From positions 24,344,607 to 24,408,606 of the forward strand of contig NC_053116.1 of assembly GCF_010015445.1 (NCBI RefSeq): a stretch of DNA of 64,000 nucleotides, given 5' to 3'. This document shows, in pieces, positions 49,001 through 61,935 of the stretch. Each line of letters begins with the position of its first letter. Position 1 is the first letter of the stretch. A program made the translations under genes and the position numbers. Source of the DNA: Perca fluviatilis. Lineage: Eukaryota > Chordata > Actinopteri > Perciformes > Percidae. Below the pieces are notes generated by a model. The model saw only the letters and a program-made list of their open reading frames with translations. It had not been told where the DNA came from and did no database searches.

Positions 49001-52000
49001 ACTTCAGAGAGTTGTGACGGCACTGCACGATTACACATCATGGTTAAACTGTACTGCTACTACTTAATTGTCTCCTGAATTTAGTGTTCATTAAATGCTT
49101 CTGTGTAAGTCATAAGTCTCCCGAACTTTCTTCAAGTATGTGAAAAGAGTTGTGCTGCTCCTGAGTTTTTTCTTAACAATATTGATGAAGTAAAACTCAC
49201 TTGGTAGCCTGTAACTTCTGACTCTGATTCCATTGCCACCACAGGTTCCCAGTAAAGAGACAGCTGAGAGCCAATTAGGGTCCATTCGACATTCAGCGGT
49301 GGTTGGGCTGGTGCTGCATGATATAAAAATAATTAATTTCTATATGTCAGCACAGAAACATATTACTGTCACATCATTCTACAGGAATTATCATATTTCT
49401 CTAATATGATAATACTACTTCAAAGAATGACATTAGAAGAAGATGTTGTTTCTACATCTGACTTGAATTATAACCAGTGTGGATTCCAAATCTAACACCC
49501 GGGTAGCAGCGGGGCGTCTCTGGTGCTGCAACTTACGTGGCTTTTTCATAGTGACATTGATTGCAGGAAGGAAGGGGCCGGTGCCTGCTGTGTTGAAGGC
49601 GCTGACTGTTAAGAAATACTGCGTGTTTCCTGCCAAGCCACTCACTGTGACCGAGGTTTGGTTCCAAGGCACCCTAACCTTTCCCATGGTCTCTGGTTTA
49701 GTGTCATCTTCCCAGTATACCACCTGTTTGAGACAGAGAGCGTGTCACCTGGGCTTTAATCGTGATGTATTGCTTTGGATTGGAGCAAAAACGTGTACAT
49801 CAGTAGCATGCATTTTTAATCACATAGAGCACAACAACGTATTTGTAGTTGTATTTGATGTCTTAGGAGAAATGCGATTTTGTTAAACGATCGCCTCTGG
49901 GTGTATCCTCTTAAGAGAGATCACAATTTCTTTTTACCTTTCCAGCAGGATATTTGATCTGACATTAAAAAGTCTTTGTTAATGTACTTTTACAACTCCT
50001 TGTTGATTGTTTAACTATGTTCAGAGACTACTGAGAGTGTGGCAATAGGGACGAAATCAATTATCCTTTACCTACTGATTTTGTTTGAGTAATTAATAAA
50101 CAATGTAATTATTAAAATGTCACAATACAAAAGAAAAAAGGTCATTTATATTTTGCAACACCTAAGGTGACACCATCACAATTCTTATTGTGTCTAATCA
50201 GCACTTGAAAACACAAAGATATTTAATTTACAATCATAAAAAAACAGAGAAGCATCACATGAATGCATGTAAGAAGTAGAACCAGCTTTGCATTTTTGCT
50301 TGATGACTGAAACTTCAAATTCATCAATTATCGAAATGAACAATCAAGATTTCTTTGTCGCTCGACTAATGGATTTATTGTGTAATCGTTTCAGCGCTAC
50401 AATACATTAATCTGGGTTGCGTAATACGGCATGTAATATTTATTTTTCTACTAATAAAAATCTAGCTAATTATGATATGCATTTAAATGAAAATATTACA
50501 GATCAAATACCAACAAAAGTTACCAATCAAAGCATTAAACTAAAGATATATTATCCACAAACTACATCTATCTACCTTTCTGTCATCATTGTTTAATCTT
50601 AGCTGCTGTTGACTTCACTAAGGTATAGTAGCTCAGACATGAAAAGCTCACTTTCCCAAATGAAATATTGAAACAACTTTGATTTTATTGAGCAAAAGAA
50701 TAACAACAACAACATCTTATAATTAAGCCCTTTGATCACCCTGATGATTAAGTCAAAAGTATGCAGGCGAGGCAATTCGGCTGTCCCAGTTTTTGAAGGT
50801 AAAATAGAATGCAACTAACGACAGATTGTAAAAACAAACCACAGAAGACAGTTTTTGGTATCATTGCTCTGTTTTTGGTGTGGTATGATGGCATTTCTTG
50901 GTATTCTGACACAAGGTCTGGTATTGTAGGCTATCATGAGCTCTGTATCATGATACTCCATAACTGACAGCAACTTGAAAAGGCATGTGGACAGGCAATT
51001 TTCTTTTATTCTCTTGAAAACGCTCTGGCATGTTTTCCTGTCAAGTCGGGACAAAGAACTGTATAATTTGGGCTATAACAGTCGGCCAACTGAAACAGCC
51101 ATTTCCATGGCGACACAGAGTTGGGAAGTGATGGCTTTGAGGTACAACAGGGGTGATGACAAGCATTTGAATTGTGTTGTGTGATTTCTATTTCCATTTA
51201 AAAGGGTAAAATGTACCTCATAGCCCAGAACCCTTTCAGGGGTGAAGGAGAGAGCCTGCCAATTCACCTCAATCTCAGAGGCTGAGACACTTCTGGCCCA
51301 AACTCCCGCTGGCATCCCGCTTGGTTCTGAAAACAGACAACAGGAGACTGAGCATTGCTGCATTCGTCCAACAGCACAGAGACGAGCAGAACAAATCTTT
51401 TCAATTTTTACATTTATGACTGTGTGGCGTTCTTGTGATCTCTACTTGGATGAATCATCACACGCAGGTGCTGCTGGTAAATAGACCAATTCTACACTAC
51501 AGACTGACCCCCTCTCAACATGCTGAGAGGTAGCATAGATCTAAATGCCAACTGGTTTTAACATCAGCATATCCATTTAAAAGAGTGGTGATATTTTGAG
51601 GCAATCTGCCTATCCTTACATAAACGTGTTATTTTTTAAAGAAATTTTCTACCCTTTTATTTACAAAATAATTTTCCAGCATGTCTCTTTATCTATCAAG
51701 CACTTTCAGCCCAGTAGATGCAATAAAACCATTTTCATGATCTTTGTCCTTTTCAAAAACTGAGAAAGCTTTGTAGCTTTGCTAAAAACCACTTACGTCC
51801 ATTCCCTCACCTATTTCTGCAGAGTAGATGGTGATCACGGGGCTGAAGGGACCCTGTCCTTTGCTGTTGTAAGTGCCAACCTTGACATGAAATGGAGAGA
51901 AGGGCGCGATGCTGTCGTTGCGGTACACGTAGCGCGATGCACCGGGGGCAGAGGTGGCCACATGAGTCCAGCTAACTTCTCCGAAAGCGCGGAAAGCAAT

Positions 52001-55000
52001 GATGTAACCAAAGCTCTCACCATTTTGTAGTTCTTCAGGGACAGGCTGAGAGTGAAACACAAAACTATAGTGATATTAAAACATATACAAGCCACTCACG
52101 TTCATCCCGCCGCTGGGCTGACACAATCACCACCCACTCTCATTGTGGGAAAAGAAGTGCGTGACCCACAAATTGCTTTTGTGAACCACCTGATGAAATG
52201 AAATGAGCAGTAAAATGGCATTTAAAAAAAAAAAATCTAAGCTCATTACAAAACGTCCATGCAGTTTTTAAAATGAAAAGTTAGTTCTGCATTTAATAAA
52301 ACGAGAAGATAGCTTTAGCCAAGTAATGACTTCTTCAATATCCACATTATTCTATTATTTTTCAACTACCAGACTGGTTTACTTCATTGCTAGATTTGAG
52401 AATTGCAGAGTTGGCTGTACAATAACTCACCACAGATCAAAGCCTAATAAATGACAATAACTGTCAGATTAAGTGTCTGCTTGTGTATACATTGCTGCTG
52501 CCTTACATGCGAACTCTTTACAACGACTGCAGCACCAGACTTCAATTGACCGAAAATGTATGACACCCACAAGCCAAACAGAGCAGGGGGTTTGATTTAG
52601 CGAGAAATATTAAGCACCTCACTCAAGGATAAAAAAAAATATATATATATATATATATACAGTACAGGCCAAAAGTTTGGACACACCTTCTCATTCAATG
52701 TGTTTCTTTATTTTCATGACTATTTACATTGTAGATTCTCACTGAAGGCATTACAACTATGAATGAACACATATGGAATTATGTACTTAACAAAAAAGTG
52801 GGAAATAACTGAAAACATGTCTTATATTTTAGATTCTTCAAAGTAGCCACCCTTTGCTTTTTTTGATAACTCTGCAAACCCTTGGTGTTCTCTCAATGAG
52901 CTTCATGAGGTAGTCACCTGAAATGGTTTTCACTTCACACGTGTGCTTTGTCAGGGTTAATTAGTGGAATTTTGTCCCTTATTAATAAAAAAGCAAAGGG
53001 TGGCTACTTTGAAGAATCTAAAATAGTCATGAAAATAAAAAGGAAACCCATTGAATGAGAAAGTGTGTCCAAACTTTTGGCCTGTACTGTATATTAACTG
53101 CAGGCACTTTGAATAACAGACTAGAACATAAGACTGATGACTTACCTCCCATGTGATGACCAGTTCCGATCTGCTTCCACCTCCTCCGCCCACGTCACCT
53201 GGCGCTGCATCAGGAACTACACAACACAGACCCTTGTTCACTCACACCTCCATATCAGAAACAATTTAGGCATGAGAAAGTTGTAGGAAAAGAGTTGGTA
53301 GTATAATCCCTAAACTATCTCTCTTTTTGCAGATCATAGTTTCTGTCTGATCATGATGAATCATCTCATTTACTGTACCTGCGTCCTCTGTCCTGGTCTT
53401 GACTGACACAGGGCTAGGTTCTCCAACCCCAACACTGTTTTTGGCCAAAACCCGAAACTCATACTCCACCCAGGCATTGAGATCCACTACAGTGGCTGTC
53501 AGTGTGCTGCTATCGATAATCTCAGGGACTGGAAAAAAAAGCCAGAAAACATACAATATTTACATGCATAAAAATAGCTGAACATGTAGAATAACACTAA
53601 AACAAGATAACTAAATCTATACACAATTACAAAATAACTAAATAAAATTAAAAGAAATATAGTCTTTGTGATGAATGTAGGGTGAGCTTTGGTTTTGAGT
53701 CTCAACAGAGCTAAAAAACTGACTGTGCTTTCCTTACCTTGTGTTGTGCAGCAATACCTTAAAATAAACTCTTTAACTGACATGCAAGTGTGACGATGCT
53801 ACAAGAGACCGTATGACCTCAGAGGAGGACGCTGCAACGTGGCTCACTGCTCGTAATATTAACAATGGGTGAACTGCAAAAGATAAGGTAAGGTCCTGGA
53901 AGGTCTCCACCAACTCCTGAGAGAAATGTCTGGCTCTTAAGGCGCTAAATGCCTTAAGAGCATAGTTTTTACCTTTTTCGCTTAAATCCCCTGACAGCTG
54001 TGGCTGAAATGTTAACAAGAATGGTGAGAGTAAACCAAAACAGTAAAGTTGTGCACCAGTAGAGCTAAACAATGAGCTGAAATATGCAAAAATGCTCTGC
54101 AGAACTGAAGGGTTGGGTGATAATTATCTTTGGGTTCATCATTACAAGTGACCCCTTATAAAATTACACAGTTACACCTTGTTAAAATAAAATAAAAATA
54201 TTGATTATAGCAGCTTTCATTTTTTTGTACTCTTATTTCTTTGTTTAGTAGGGATTGCAGCGAACGACTGTGTTACATTGCAGCATTTCTTATTAGTGGA
54301 TGTTTACTGTACTTTAGGGTGTGTATATGAATTGTAAAAGAGATAAAGATATATAACTTGTTTTGTCCTTTTCTTGGGTGTTTTTTTAATGAAGGACAAC
54401 AATTCTTCCGTTGATCAGAGATCACTGTCCCTGTCTGATAATCTATTTATATAAAAGCTTTTGTCGGAAGCAACTTGCAATAAGTGCATTCAACCTCCAT
54501 AGGAACAAGAGCTAGATGTCATCCACACAGACTTGGCTTGACTTATGCAGATGAAAAGGATTTGGGTCTTGACTGAGGCGGGAGTAAAGGTCATTAAAGT
54601 GGTTTAAATGAGATCATGTAAAAGCTGCAACAATGACCTCTAGTTCTCTTGAGTAAGACCCTGAATCCCTCCCATCTCCAGAGCCTACGTTCTGTAGCTG
54701 ACCCTATGCTCTGACCTCACAGCTGAAGCGGGAAGAGAAGTATGAGAATTTCCCTGTGGGGATCCATGAATTATCTGAATAGCATCACATGTGGTATAAG
54801 ATGAAAATTCATCTTCAAGTGGTGCCTACCTGTGTTAACCCTCTGCCAGCCCACAGTGAAGGGAGTCCTGGTCTGGATAAGGTAATTGGTGATGGGGCTG
54901 CCGTTATCTCTGCCGGGACTCCAGGCCAGCTGGGCTGTACTGTCTGTCACCTCCTCCACCGTCACAGCATCTGGAGGACTGGGGGGGCCTGGCTCAATCA

Positions 55001-58000
55001 CAGGAACAGACACTGTACTTGAGGTACTTGCACATGCAGAGGCAAAGACGAGTCTGCAGAATGTGGATGTAAATTTGTGTACTCACACGTACTGCAAGGA
55101 CAACATGAACAGCAAAGGTATTTGAGATCACTATGCCTTTATATCTTGAAATCAACATTGGCAGGAGAAAAACATTTTTAAAAAGCTTTGAGTTTGAGGA
55201 GAAGTTGTGCCCTTCGAAAGGAATTAAAAGTTAATTTAAGATTTATCCTCCAATATTCAACTGACTCGTAATCCTTTCCTTTCATAGTCCCCCCGGTAAT
55301 TGATCGATGAAACAGCAGATGTAAGTAGATGCAGGGAGTCAAATGAAAAGGTAAAAGATGAAAAGGGCCTCATAGCCCTTAGAACCAGAGTTTTATCATT
55401 TATTTTCATTATCCCACCAATTAAGCGGTGTGATGTTTTACTTTAGCCTCATCTACTGTTTCCTGTTCTAATGAACGGCTCATTCTTGTGTCGGCTCATC
55501 AGAAATAATAGACCACTAGAGAGCTGTGAGATAGACCGGAGAATAATAACGCCCCTAGCCTTGCTCACACTCCTCGCGGCCTCTGAAGGGATTTCTAATC
55601 TGAAGCAAAATATTCAAATTAGTATAGTGTTAAATGATTATTTTAATACACAATCAATGGTAGAAATGCATGTATGCAAAACAAGTAACTGCTGAACTAC
55701 ATTTTTTGTTGTTTACAGAAGCCTTGAACGTGCTGCCCACATCCATTTGGCCTCATACCCTGGCTTTAGAGATATTGATCTTTGTAAAACTCATTAGCAG
55801 CTCTTGATTAAAAAAAACCTTTAATACACTGGCTTAAGTAATACATATTAATGGAGGACACAATCAAGGATCAATTCCTTATCCTCTTAATTATATTTCA
55901 CTGGCCGAGGCAAGAGGGTGCTGTCAGTGTTTTGAGGGTGTTCAAATAATCTGTTATTAATATGGACAGACTGTCTGGGCTTTTATTGTGTACTTGGCAC
56001 AGGGCAAATTAATATCTGGCTGTATTATGAATACTTACAGACACGGTGAAATTGTTTTGATTTGCACTGAACATTAACCAAATTTGTAATAAACGACGTC
56101 ACACATGACGTCAGAAGTGGATATAAATATAAGTAACTTATAAAAGTGATGAAATAGTAATGATAAAACACATTGTGTTGTACTGACTGTCATAGTAGGT
56201 GTTTTTCCCTATGTACTCTCTTCCAGGTTGATGATGATGAAGATACAACTGTCAACAAGCACAAATGCTCACCAAGTGATTGGAATACTAATGACCACAA
56301 TGTTATTCGTATAACATGACCTTCTCCATAACCACCACCACCCCATGGAGTGGCATCTAAAACATGTTTCATTGTAAAAATACAAGAATCCAGATGATCA
56401 CTCAAGAGTCGTTGTGTCAGGAGCGATTATCATTGACCTTCAGTGCTGCAAGAGGAGTGGAGCGAGACACGATCGGAAGTGGTACCCTTCAAAAATGACT
56501 GAGCTCCTATCATTGGCCAATATTACATAATAGTAATAATGCGTCCATAAAACACCAATAATCAGCATTACTGCAAGTACAATCATAAAAGTCCATGTTG
56601 CTGCGATCACACTCGCTCCAACTTAAAGCACAATCCCACTGACACACTCATTATCACAGTTAAGATTCCTGCTTCCTTCACATTGTTGTCTTCTTGACAA
56701 GCTGACAATACTTATTACTTAGGTGGGACATTGTATCAATGTTGTAGTACTCGAGATCAGTCTCAAGAACATTTTTAGAAGGTTCCTACACAACCGGTAG
56801 GAATCGGACCGGATTAAAACGCAAATTTCGGTTCCTCATTTCGGTTCCACTTAATGTGTCGACTGAAATATTTTCCCTCTGTCGCTCCAAAACGGACGTA
56901 AAAATATCACACTTTCTCTGTAGTCTACTGTTAGCTAGCTACCGTAAATGTAGGCTACTTTTACTTATTATATAATATAAGTACTTTAAAATGTTAATAT
57001 ATTGTTAAATTTAAATAATTTTCTATTAAAAAAAAACTCTATAAAAGAACCTTTCTTTGATGTAATTTTTCAGTTTTTCAAGAATCGGTTTAGGAATCGG
57101 AATCGTTTTAAAAGTACTGGTTCGGCATCGGAATTGTAAAAATCCATGTCTTGTCTCAGTCTCAGATAAAGAGGACTCAGGATTCTATTTCAAGACTGGT
57201 CAAGACCACAACTGCCTTTTGAGTATTTCATCAAGGCATTTCTTACGATACACTTATGGCAATAATAGGGGTCAATGAAGAACAATCTAAATTTATTTTC
57301 AGTTTTTTTTATGGGAATGTGGATCTTTCAGATCAATTTGAGGAGTGCCAATTGTTAGCATTTTCCATATTTTACTGTGGCATGCAGAGTGGGACTCGCA
57401 GTGCTCTGGTCTTGGTCTTGACTCGGTCTCAACCCCTACTCTGGTCTTGGTGATGATCGGTTTAGGTGGTCTTGACTATAATGCTGCATTGAATGCAGCA
57501 CTTTTAATTGTAATAAATTATTTTTGCATTGTTGTATTGATACTTTTACTTAAGCTAAGGATCTGAGTATCACTGATTAATGTCCATTGTACGGTGGCGG
57601 CAGTCATCTCAGAGACCAACCTGGGCAAATAAAAAATACCTGCATGCTAGTGAGGTGAGCATGGAGGTGAGTAAAAAAGCATGGTTATTTGTAAACTAGG
57701 TGACCACAGCTTGGAAGCTGGATAGAAAAGTAGTCATGGAGGACAAAGAAGCCCATACAGTGTACTAACACTGTATGTGCTTAGTATGGTGATGCACATT
57801 ATTTAAAAGTGCTACTTGTGTCCTTTATGGGTCAAGGTATAAAGGCAGTGGGGGTTTGTTAGAGGACTGCAGTTGTGATCAAGCGAAGCCATTCTTTGCC
57901 CTCTATGACTTTTCTATCCAGCTTCATGCTTTGTCGCCCAACATTTGGAGCCGTTCGATCCAAGCAATGAGACGTCCATGACAGCTGCCGTGAGCAGGAA

Positions 58001-59350
58001 GTGTAAATAATGCACATTCTGAATCACAGACAAGTTTCTCTCCAGTCAATATTAGGCCAATCCATTTCCATGACCTTGATATTGCTTTTGCTTGAGAAAC
58101 AGCCTTATTTCCACTTAGTCCTCAACCAATTGTAAAGGAGTGCTTATTAATGCCATTTGCCTAGAAGATCTTTAACTTGCCAAGCTGAATCACTGGTGGG
58201 TATCCTTACAAGATAAAGATCCAAGCATTTCAAATCTTGACACCAATATCATCCCTCACCTCATCTGACATTTAACATATCTGCGTAGTGTCAATGTGCT
58301 GGGCTATTTGACATATTGATCAAAGCCAGAAACATCCCTCCACACACGCAACACAAATCTGCCTCTCCCTGAAACACATAACAAAAGTTGTTCTATTTTG
58401 TTCTGCCCGATGTAGCTCTTGACAATATTGTCTCTCTGGAGCTATACATACTGCATGAGTGAGCACAGACAGGCATCTGAACATTCCACTGTCAAGTACA
58501 TTGCAACAATATTGAAAATTGGTCATTAAAAAGAGGGAGAACATTTTCACTCAGTTTTGTCAAGTTTTTTCATCCAATACGATATAAAAGAAAAGAAAAG
58601 TGTTTGATGTAATCAAGTGACTGCTGCAAGAAATAAGCAGGGCATAAAAACTGGAGACTCTCTGATGACATCCAGAATCATTTTCATGAGGATATGAGCA
58701 TTTTGGTCACACCGCAATCACCGGCTGAAACACAGCCCATTTGAGTTTAAAACCCTAAGTGAACATTATACGCCCCGGTAGTCGAGCATTCTTTATATTC
58801 TCAGTAAAGCATATTCATATAATGTCTCTAAAGATATATACTTCCTTTATTTGTTGCAACACAGCTTTATTCGGTAACATATACAGTGTAGAGACATAAT
58901 TTTATTGTGGGTTGTTGGCTACATCTATCACCCACTTCACAGCTATTACATGTCCAAGTGTCCTTGAGCAAGACACTGAACCCCAAGTTGCTCCCAAAGG
59001 ACAGGCCAGCGCCTTGCATGACAGCTCTGCTGCCATCGGCGTGTGAGTGTATAAATGGACAACGAGAGGCAAATTGTCAAGCGTTTTGTATGTTAAGATA
59101 GAAAAGCGCTATATAAGAACAGTCCATTTATCATCTACCATGTACAGTTAGGTTGAATTTCCGCTTGAACCCAAAAACAATCCTGGCTGTAAGCCCTGTT
59201 TTAATTAGTGACAGCTGAACAGAGTGGAGGTTTTCTTACCTTTGACAATCAATACAGCCACGGCTGACAGGCTCTCCACATCCGTGTCCACCACACAGAT
59301 ATATTTTCCGGCATGGTAAAGCTGAATGTTCCTGATCATCAGATCTCCTG
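46007..59350 (-). CDS. Contactin family GPI-anchored adhesion protein, 3' half (10 exons), partial
   Basis: Exons: 59240-59350, 54830-54988, 53379-53528, 53146-53216, 51811-52045, 51217-51326, 49537-49723, 49201-49313, 47823-47991, 46007-46101. Together they give 465 residues, all in phase. The first exon holds the end of Ig domain 6 ([15 protein letters not shown]). Four fibronectin III domains follow, starting near [16 protein letters not shown], the [14 protein letters not shown] block, [20 protein letters not shown] and [11 protein letters not shown]. The end is a short Ser/Ala-rich spacer, a hydrophobic stretch ([13 protein letters not shown]) and a stop: a GPI-attachment signal. Contactins are neuronal surface proteins acting in axon guidance and synapse formation. 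The [10 protein letters not shown] and VPEELQNG blocks fit the CNTN3/4/5/6 group better than CNTN1 or CNTN2; the paralogue is unresolved. Signal peptide and Ig1-5 lie beyond 64000. Confidence 0.92.
47150..47815. repeat. Interspersed repeat in the last contactin intron
   Basis: Two stretches share the phrase ccttgggtcctgagcaa / ccttgggtcctcagcaa followed by acacctgcca (about 47314 and 47688). The second continues with agtgtgaggtcgattggatg and a frequently seen fish repeat tail. The family is uncertain. Confidence 0.4.
48261..48717. mobile_element. Harbinger-like MITE in a contactin intron
   Basis: Carries the blocks tatatccttgacgttccact and, near the other end, gccagaccctcctccgcagc ... ggcaaagcgagact, which resemble a very common fish MITE. 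The heptamer taataac flanks both sides (48254-48260, 48718-48724). A short related end (agtctcgcattgccagacc) occurs alone near 20514 in srm intron 1. Confidence 0.55.
52660..53089. mobile_element. Deleted Tc1-like transposon in a contactin intron
   Basis: Perfect inverted ends cagtacaggccaaaagtttg / caaacttttggcctgtactg lie between TA dinucleotides, as in Tc1/mariner insertion. The interior retains a reverse-oriented remnant of the end of a Tc1-type transposase, but most of the gene is lost. Its right edge is about 55 bp from the donor site of the exon at 53146-53216. Confidence 0.85.
55020..56740. other. Contactin intron sequence, nothing recognised
   Basis: Part of the 4.25-kb intron between exons 59240-59350 and 54830-54988. 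No exon in frame with the contactin is needed here. No bounded repeat is seen. Confidence 0.45.
56745..57490. repeat. Composite repeat: hAT-like piece inside a 'cttggtctt' repeat
   Basis: The inner part (about 56790-57145) has ggaatcgg/ggttcc words in both orientations near its two ends, as in fish hAT-like elements. The outer sequence has cagtctcaagaac on the left and tcttggtcttgactcggtctc on the right, which look like halves of one interrupted repeat. Boundaries are uncertain. Confidence 0.4.
58905..59130 (+). repeat. SINE/MITE-like dispersed fish repeat
   Basis: Contains the blocks ccttgagcaagacactgaac, ggccagcgccttgcatg and aaaagcgctatataaga followed by cagtccattta. I recognise these from a very abundant dispersed repeat in fish genomes. 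It lies about 110 bp from the contactin exon at 59240. Confidence 0.5.
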
Positions 59351-59871
59351 CTGTTCTCTACCAAGGAGGAAAGAAAGCTTTATGTAGCATGAAAGATAAC
59401 AGACCTTGTGACAGCTTATTAAAGAATGTAGTGAAGCATATATAAGGTGCAGTAAAAAGCAGTGCCAAAAGCCGTTTGCAGATACTGCAGTTATTTAGCT
59501 ATACTGTAGGACTTTGCAGAAAAAATCAGGCCTGTTTTTAAAAAAAGATATTTGACACATATGTCTTAACGGTTCTTGAAGTCAAAGCCATAAACATAAT
59601 GAAAAATTCCTGAATATGACAGAACCTTTTAGTCGCACACTTCTGTCCAAGATGAGCTCGGATGAAAAGGATCAGGGCCAAAATTCACACAGATTGTATG
59701 CAGCAAATGGAATTTTTGTGTATGACAAGGCCTCGGGTATTTCCCTTGCTTTTTACGGAGGTCAGCTATGGAGGAAATATTTACTCATAATTCAAATTGA
59801 AAGTCCAAAGAGAAAACAAAGCGAGATCAAATTAAAAATATTATATTTTTTTAATTTTCCATTTGGCTTTG

Positions 59872-61935
59872 GCTTTTGAATTTCATATTTGGCTTTTGAA
59901 TTTCAATTTAACATTGGCTTTTAATTTTCATTTAATATTTGGCCTTTGAATTTCAATTTAACATTGGCTTTTAATTTTCATTTAATATTTGGCTTTTGAA
60001 TTTCAATTTAACATAGGATTTTCATTTGGATTTAATATTTGGCTTTTGAATTTCCATTTAACATTGGATTTTCATTTGGATTTAATATTTGGCTTTTGAA
60101 TTTCAATTTAACATTGGATTTTCATTTGGATTTAATATTTGGCTTTAGAATTTCCATTTAAAATTGCCTTTTCATTTGGACTTGACACATGTCAATGTAA
60201 ATGAGGAGGCATGGCCCAAAGGCTGGTGGGAGGGTCTGAAACGAAAGGGGTGCAGAGGCACCTTATGAGCAGCAGGGGGAGCTGACTGCTGAGGAGCACA
60301 CTGTTAAGCGTCTGTCTGCAGCTTCACCACTAGGCTTGGCCTCTTGTTTCACATGATAGAAAATGATGATGTAGGTTAAACACAAACGACATTTCATGCA
60401 ACAACAGTGAAGTTTTTATGTAGTTACTATAATTGGGCCCGTGTTAGTGAGGACTAGATTAGGACTGTATTTAAAGCTGATTCTGGTTCCCAACTTCACC
60501 CCAGGTGTTTCCGTTTAAAACACGACTCAGACAACTTCTCTCTTTTGATGTTTTATTTAATTAAGCAACAGTAGAAACATGGGTGTGGGTAGCTCTGCTT
60601 ACGTGTGCGGTCAGATCTTGAGGACACACACATACACACACACACAATCTCAACCGGGTAGTCATCGTCCAAACTGCGACCTCTCCTTTTTCTTTCTCTC
60701 ACTTTTTTCTCCGGGTGGTGCGCGCGGTGTGAGGTGCGTGTCCGCGCTATTCTCCAACATGTAGCCTACTGACAACAATCACTCCTGATTGACGGCCTTT
60801 TGTACAGCCTGTGTAGGCTACTTTTTCAGACTTCCAGCTAACTAACTAAATAGCAGATGGAAATTATAAAAAAGCAATCGATTCTATAATCTAGATTGGG
60901 AGTTTGCCGTAGTAGCAGCAGCAAACAAATTTTCATCTGCTATTCCACCACTAAATTCACTATTGAGACTTTTTTATGCAATAAATTAACTGTGTAGAGT
61001 TTGAATATGGACAGTTTTACATTTTCTCCGATGTTGTCAGAAGCTTCAGTCTGACGGGACAGCCAGCTGGTGGCGGCCGGGATCGCCTCCCTGCTGGCCG
61101 GCCAGTGATGCTCACAGACACCGCTGTTAGCTGGAAGTCTGAAAAAGTAACCTACACGGGCTGTACAAAAGGCCGTCAATCAGGAGTGATTGTTGTCAGT
61201 AGGCTACATGTTGGAGAATAGCACGGACACGCACCTCACACCGCACGCACCACCCGGAGAAAAAAGTGAGAGAAAGAAAAAGGAGAGGTCGCAGTTCGGA
61301 CGATGACTATCAGGTTGAGATTGTGTGTGTTTGTGCGTCCTCGAGATCTGACCACACACAAACACACGTAAGCAGAGCTACCCACACCCATGTTTCTACT
61401 GTTGCTTAATTAAATAAAACCTCAAAAGAGAGAAGTTGTCTGAGTCCATGTTTTAAACAGACACACCTGGGGTGAAGTTGGGAACCAGAATCAGCTTTAA
61501 ATACAGTCCTAATCTAGTCCTCACTAACACGGGCCCAATTATAGTAACTACATGAAAACTTCACTGTTGTTGCATGAAATGTCGTTTGTGTTTAACCAAC
61601 ATCATAATTTTCTATCATGTGAAACAAGAGGCCAAGCCTAGTAGTGAAGCTGCAGACAGACGCTTAGCAGTCTGCTCCCCCTGCTGCTCATAAGGTGCCT
61701 CTGCACCCCTTTCGTTTCAGACCCTCCCACCAGCCTTTGGGCCACGCCTCCTCATTTACATTGACATGTGTCAAGTCCAAACGAAAAGGCAATGTTAAAT
61801 GGAAATTCAAAAGCCAAATATTAAATCCAAATGAAAATCCAATGTTAAATTGAAATTCAAAAGCCAAATATTAAATGAAAATTAAAAGCCAATGTTAAAT
61901 TGAAATTCAAAAGCCAAATATTAAATTCAAAAGCG
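59872..61935. mobile_element. 2.06-kb fold-back element with about 1-kb inverted arms
   Basis: The left arm (59872 to about 60850) and right arm (about 61130 to 61935) are near-complete reverse complements: blocks around 60200-60840 recur inverted at 61130-61760. The outer ends consist of tandem repeats of a 50-bp unit (about six copies at 59880-60180, two to three at 61790-61935). The central loop of about 280 bp carries no gene. Long arms with tandem repeats at their ends resemble the Foldback/Galileo type of Drosophila. No transposase is present, and target duplication is not resolved. Confidence 0.8.
59880..60180. repeat. Tandem array of a 50-bp unit (outer left arm)
   Basis: About six copies of a 50-bp AT-rich unit containing aatatttggcttttgaattt and aacattgg. 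Later copies carry tttcatttgg where earlier ones carry ttaattttca, so two unit subtypes are present. Confidence 0.85.

Noticed and set aside
46007..59350. Assignment of the contactin to CNTN1 or CNTN2
   Set aside because: The first FnIII domain and the VPEELQNG and [13 protein letters not shown] blocks fit the CNTN3/4/5/6 group better; a specific paralogue could not be chosen.
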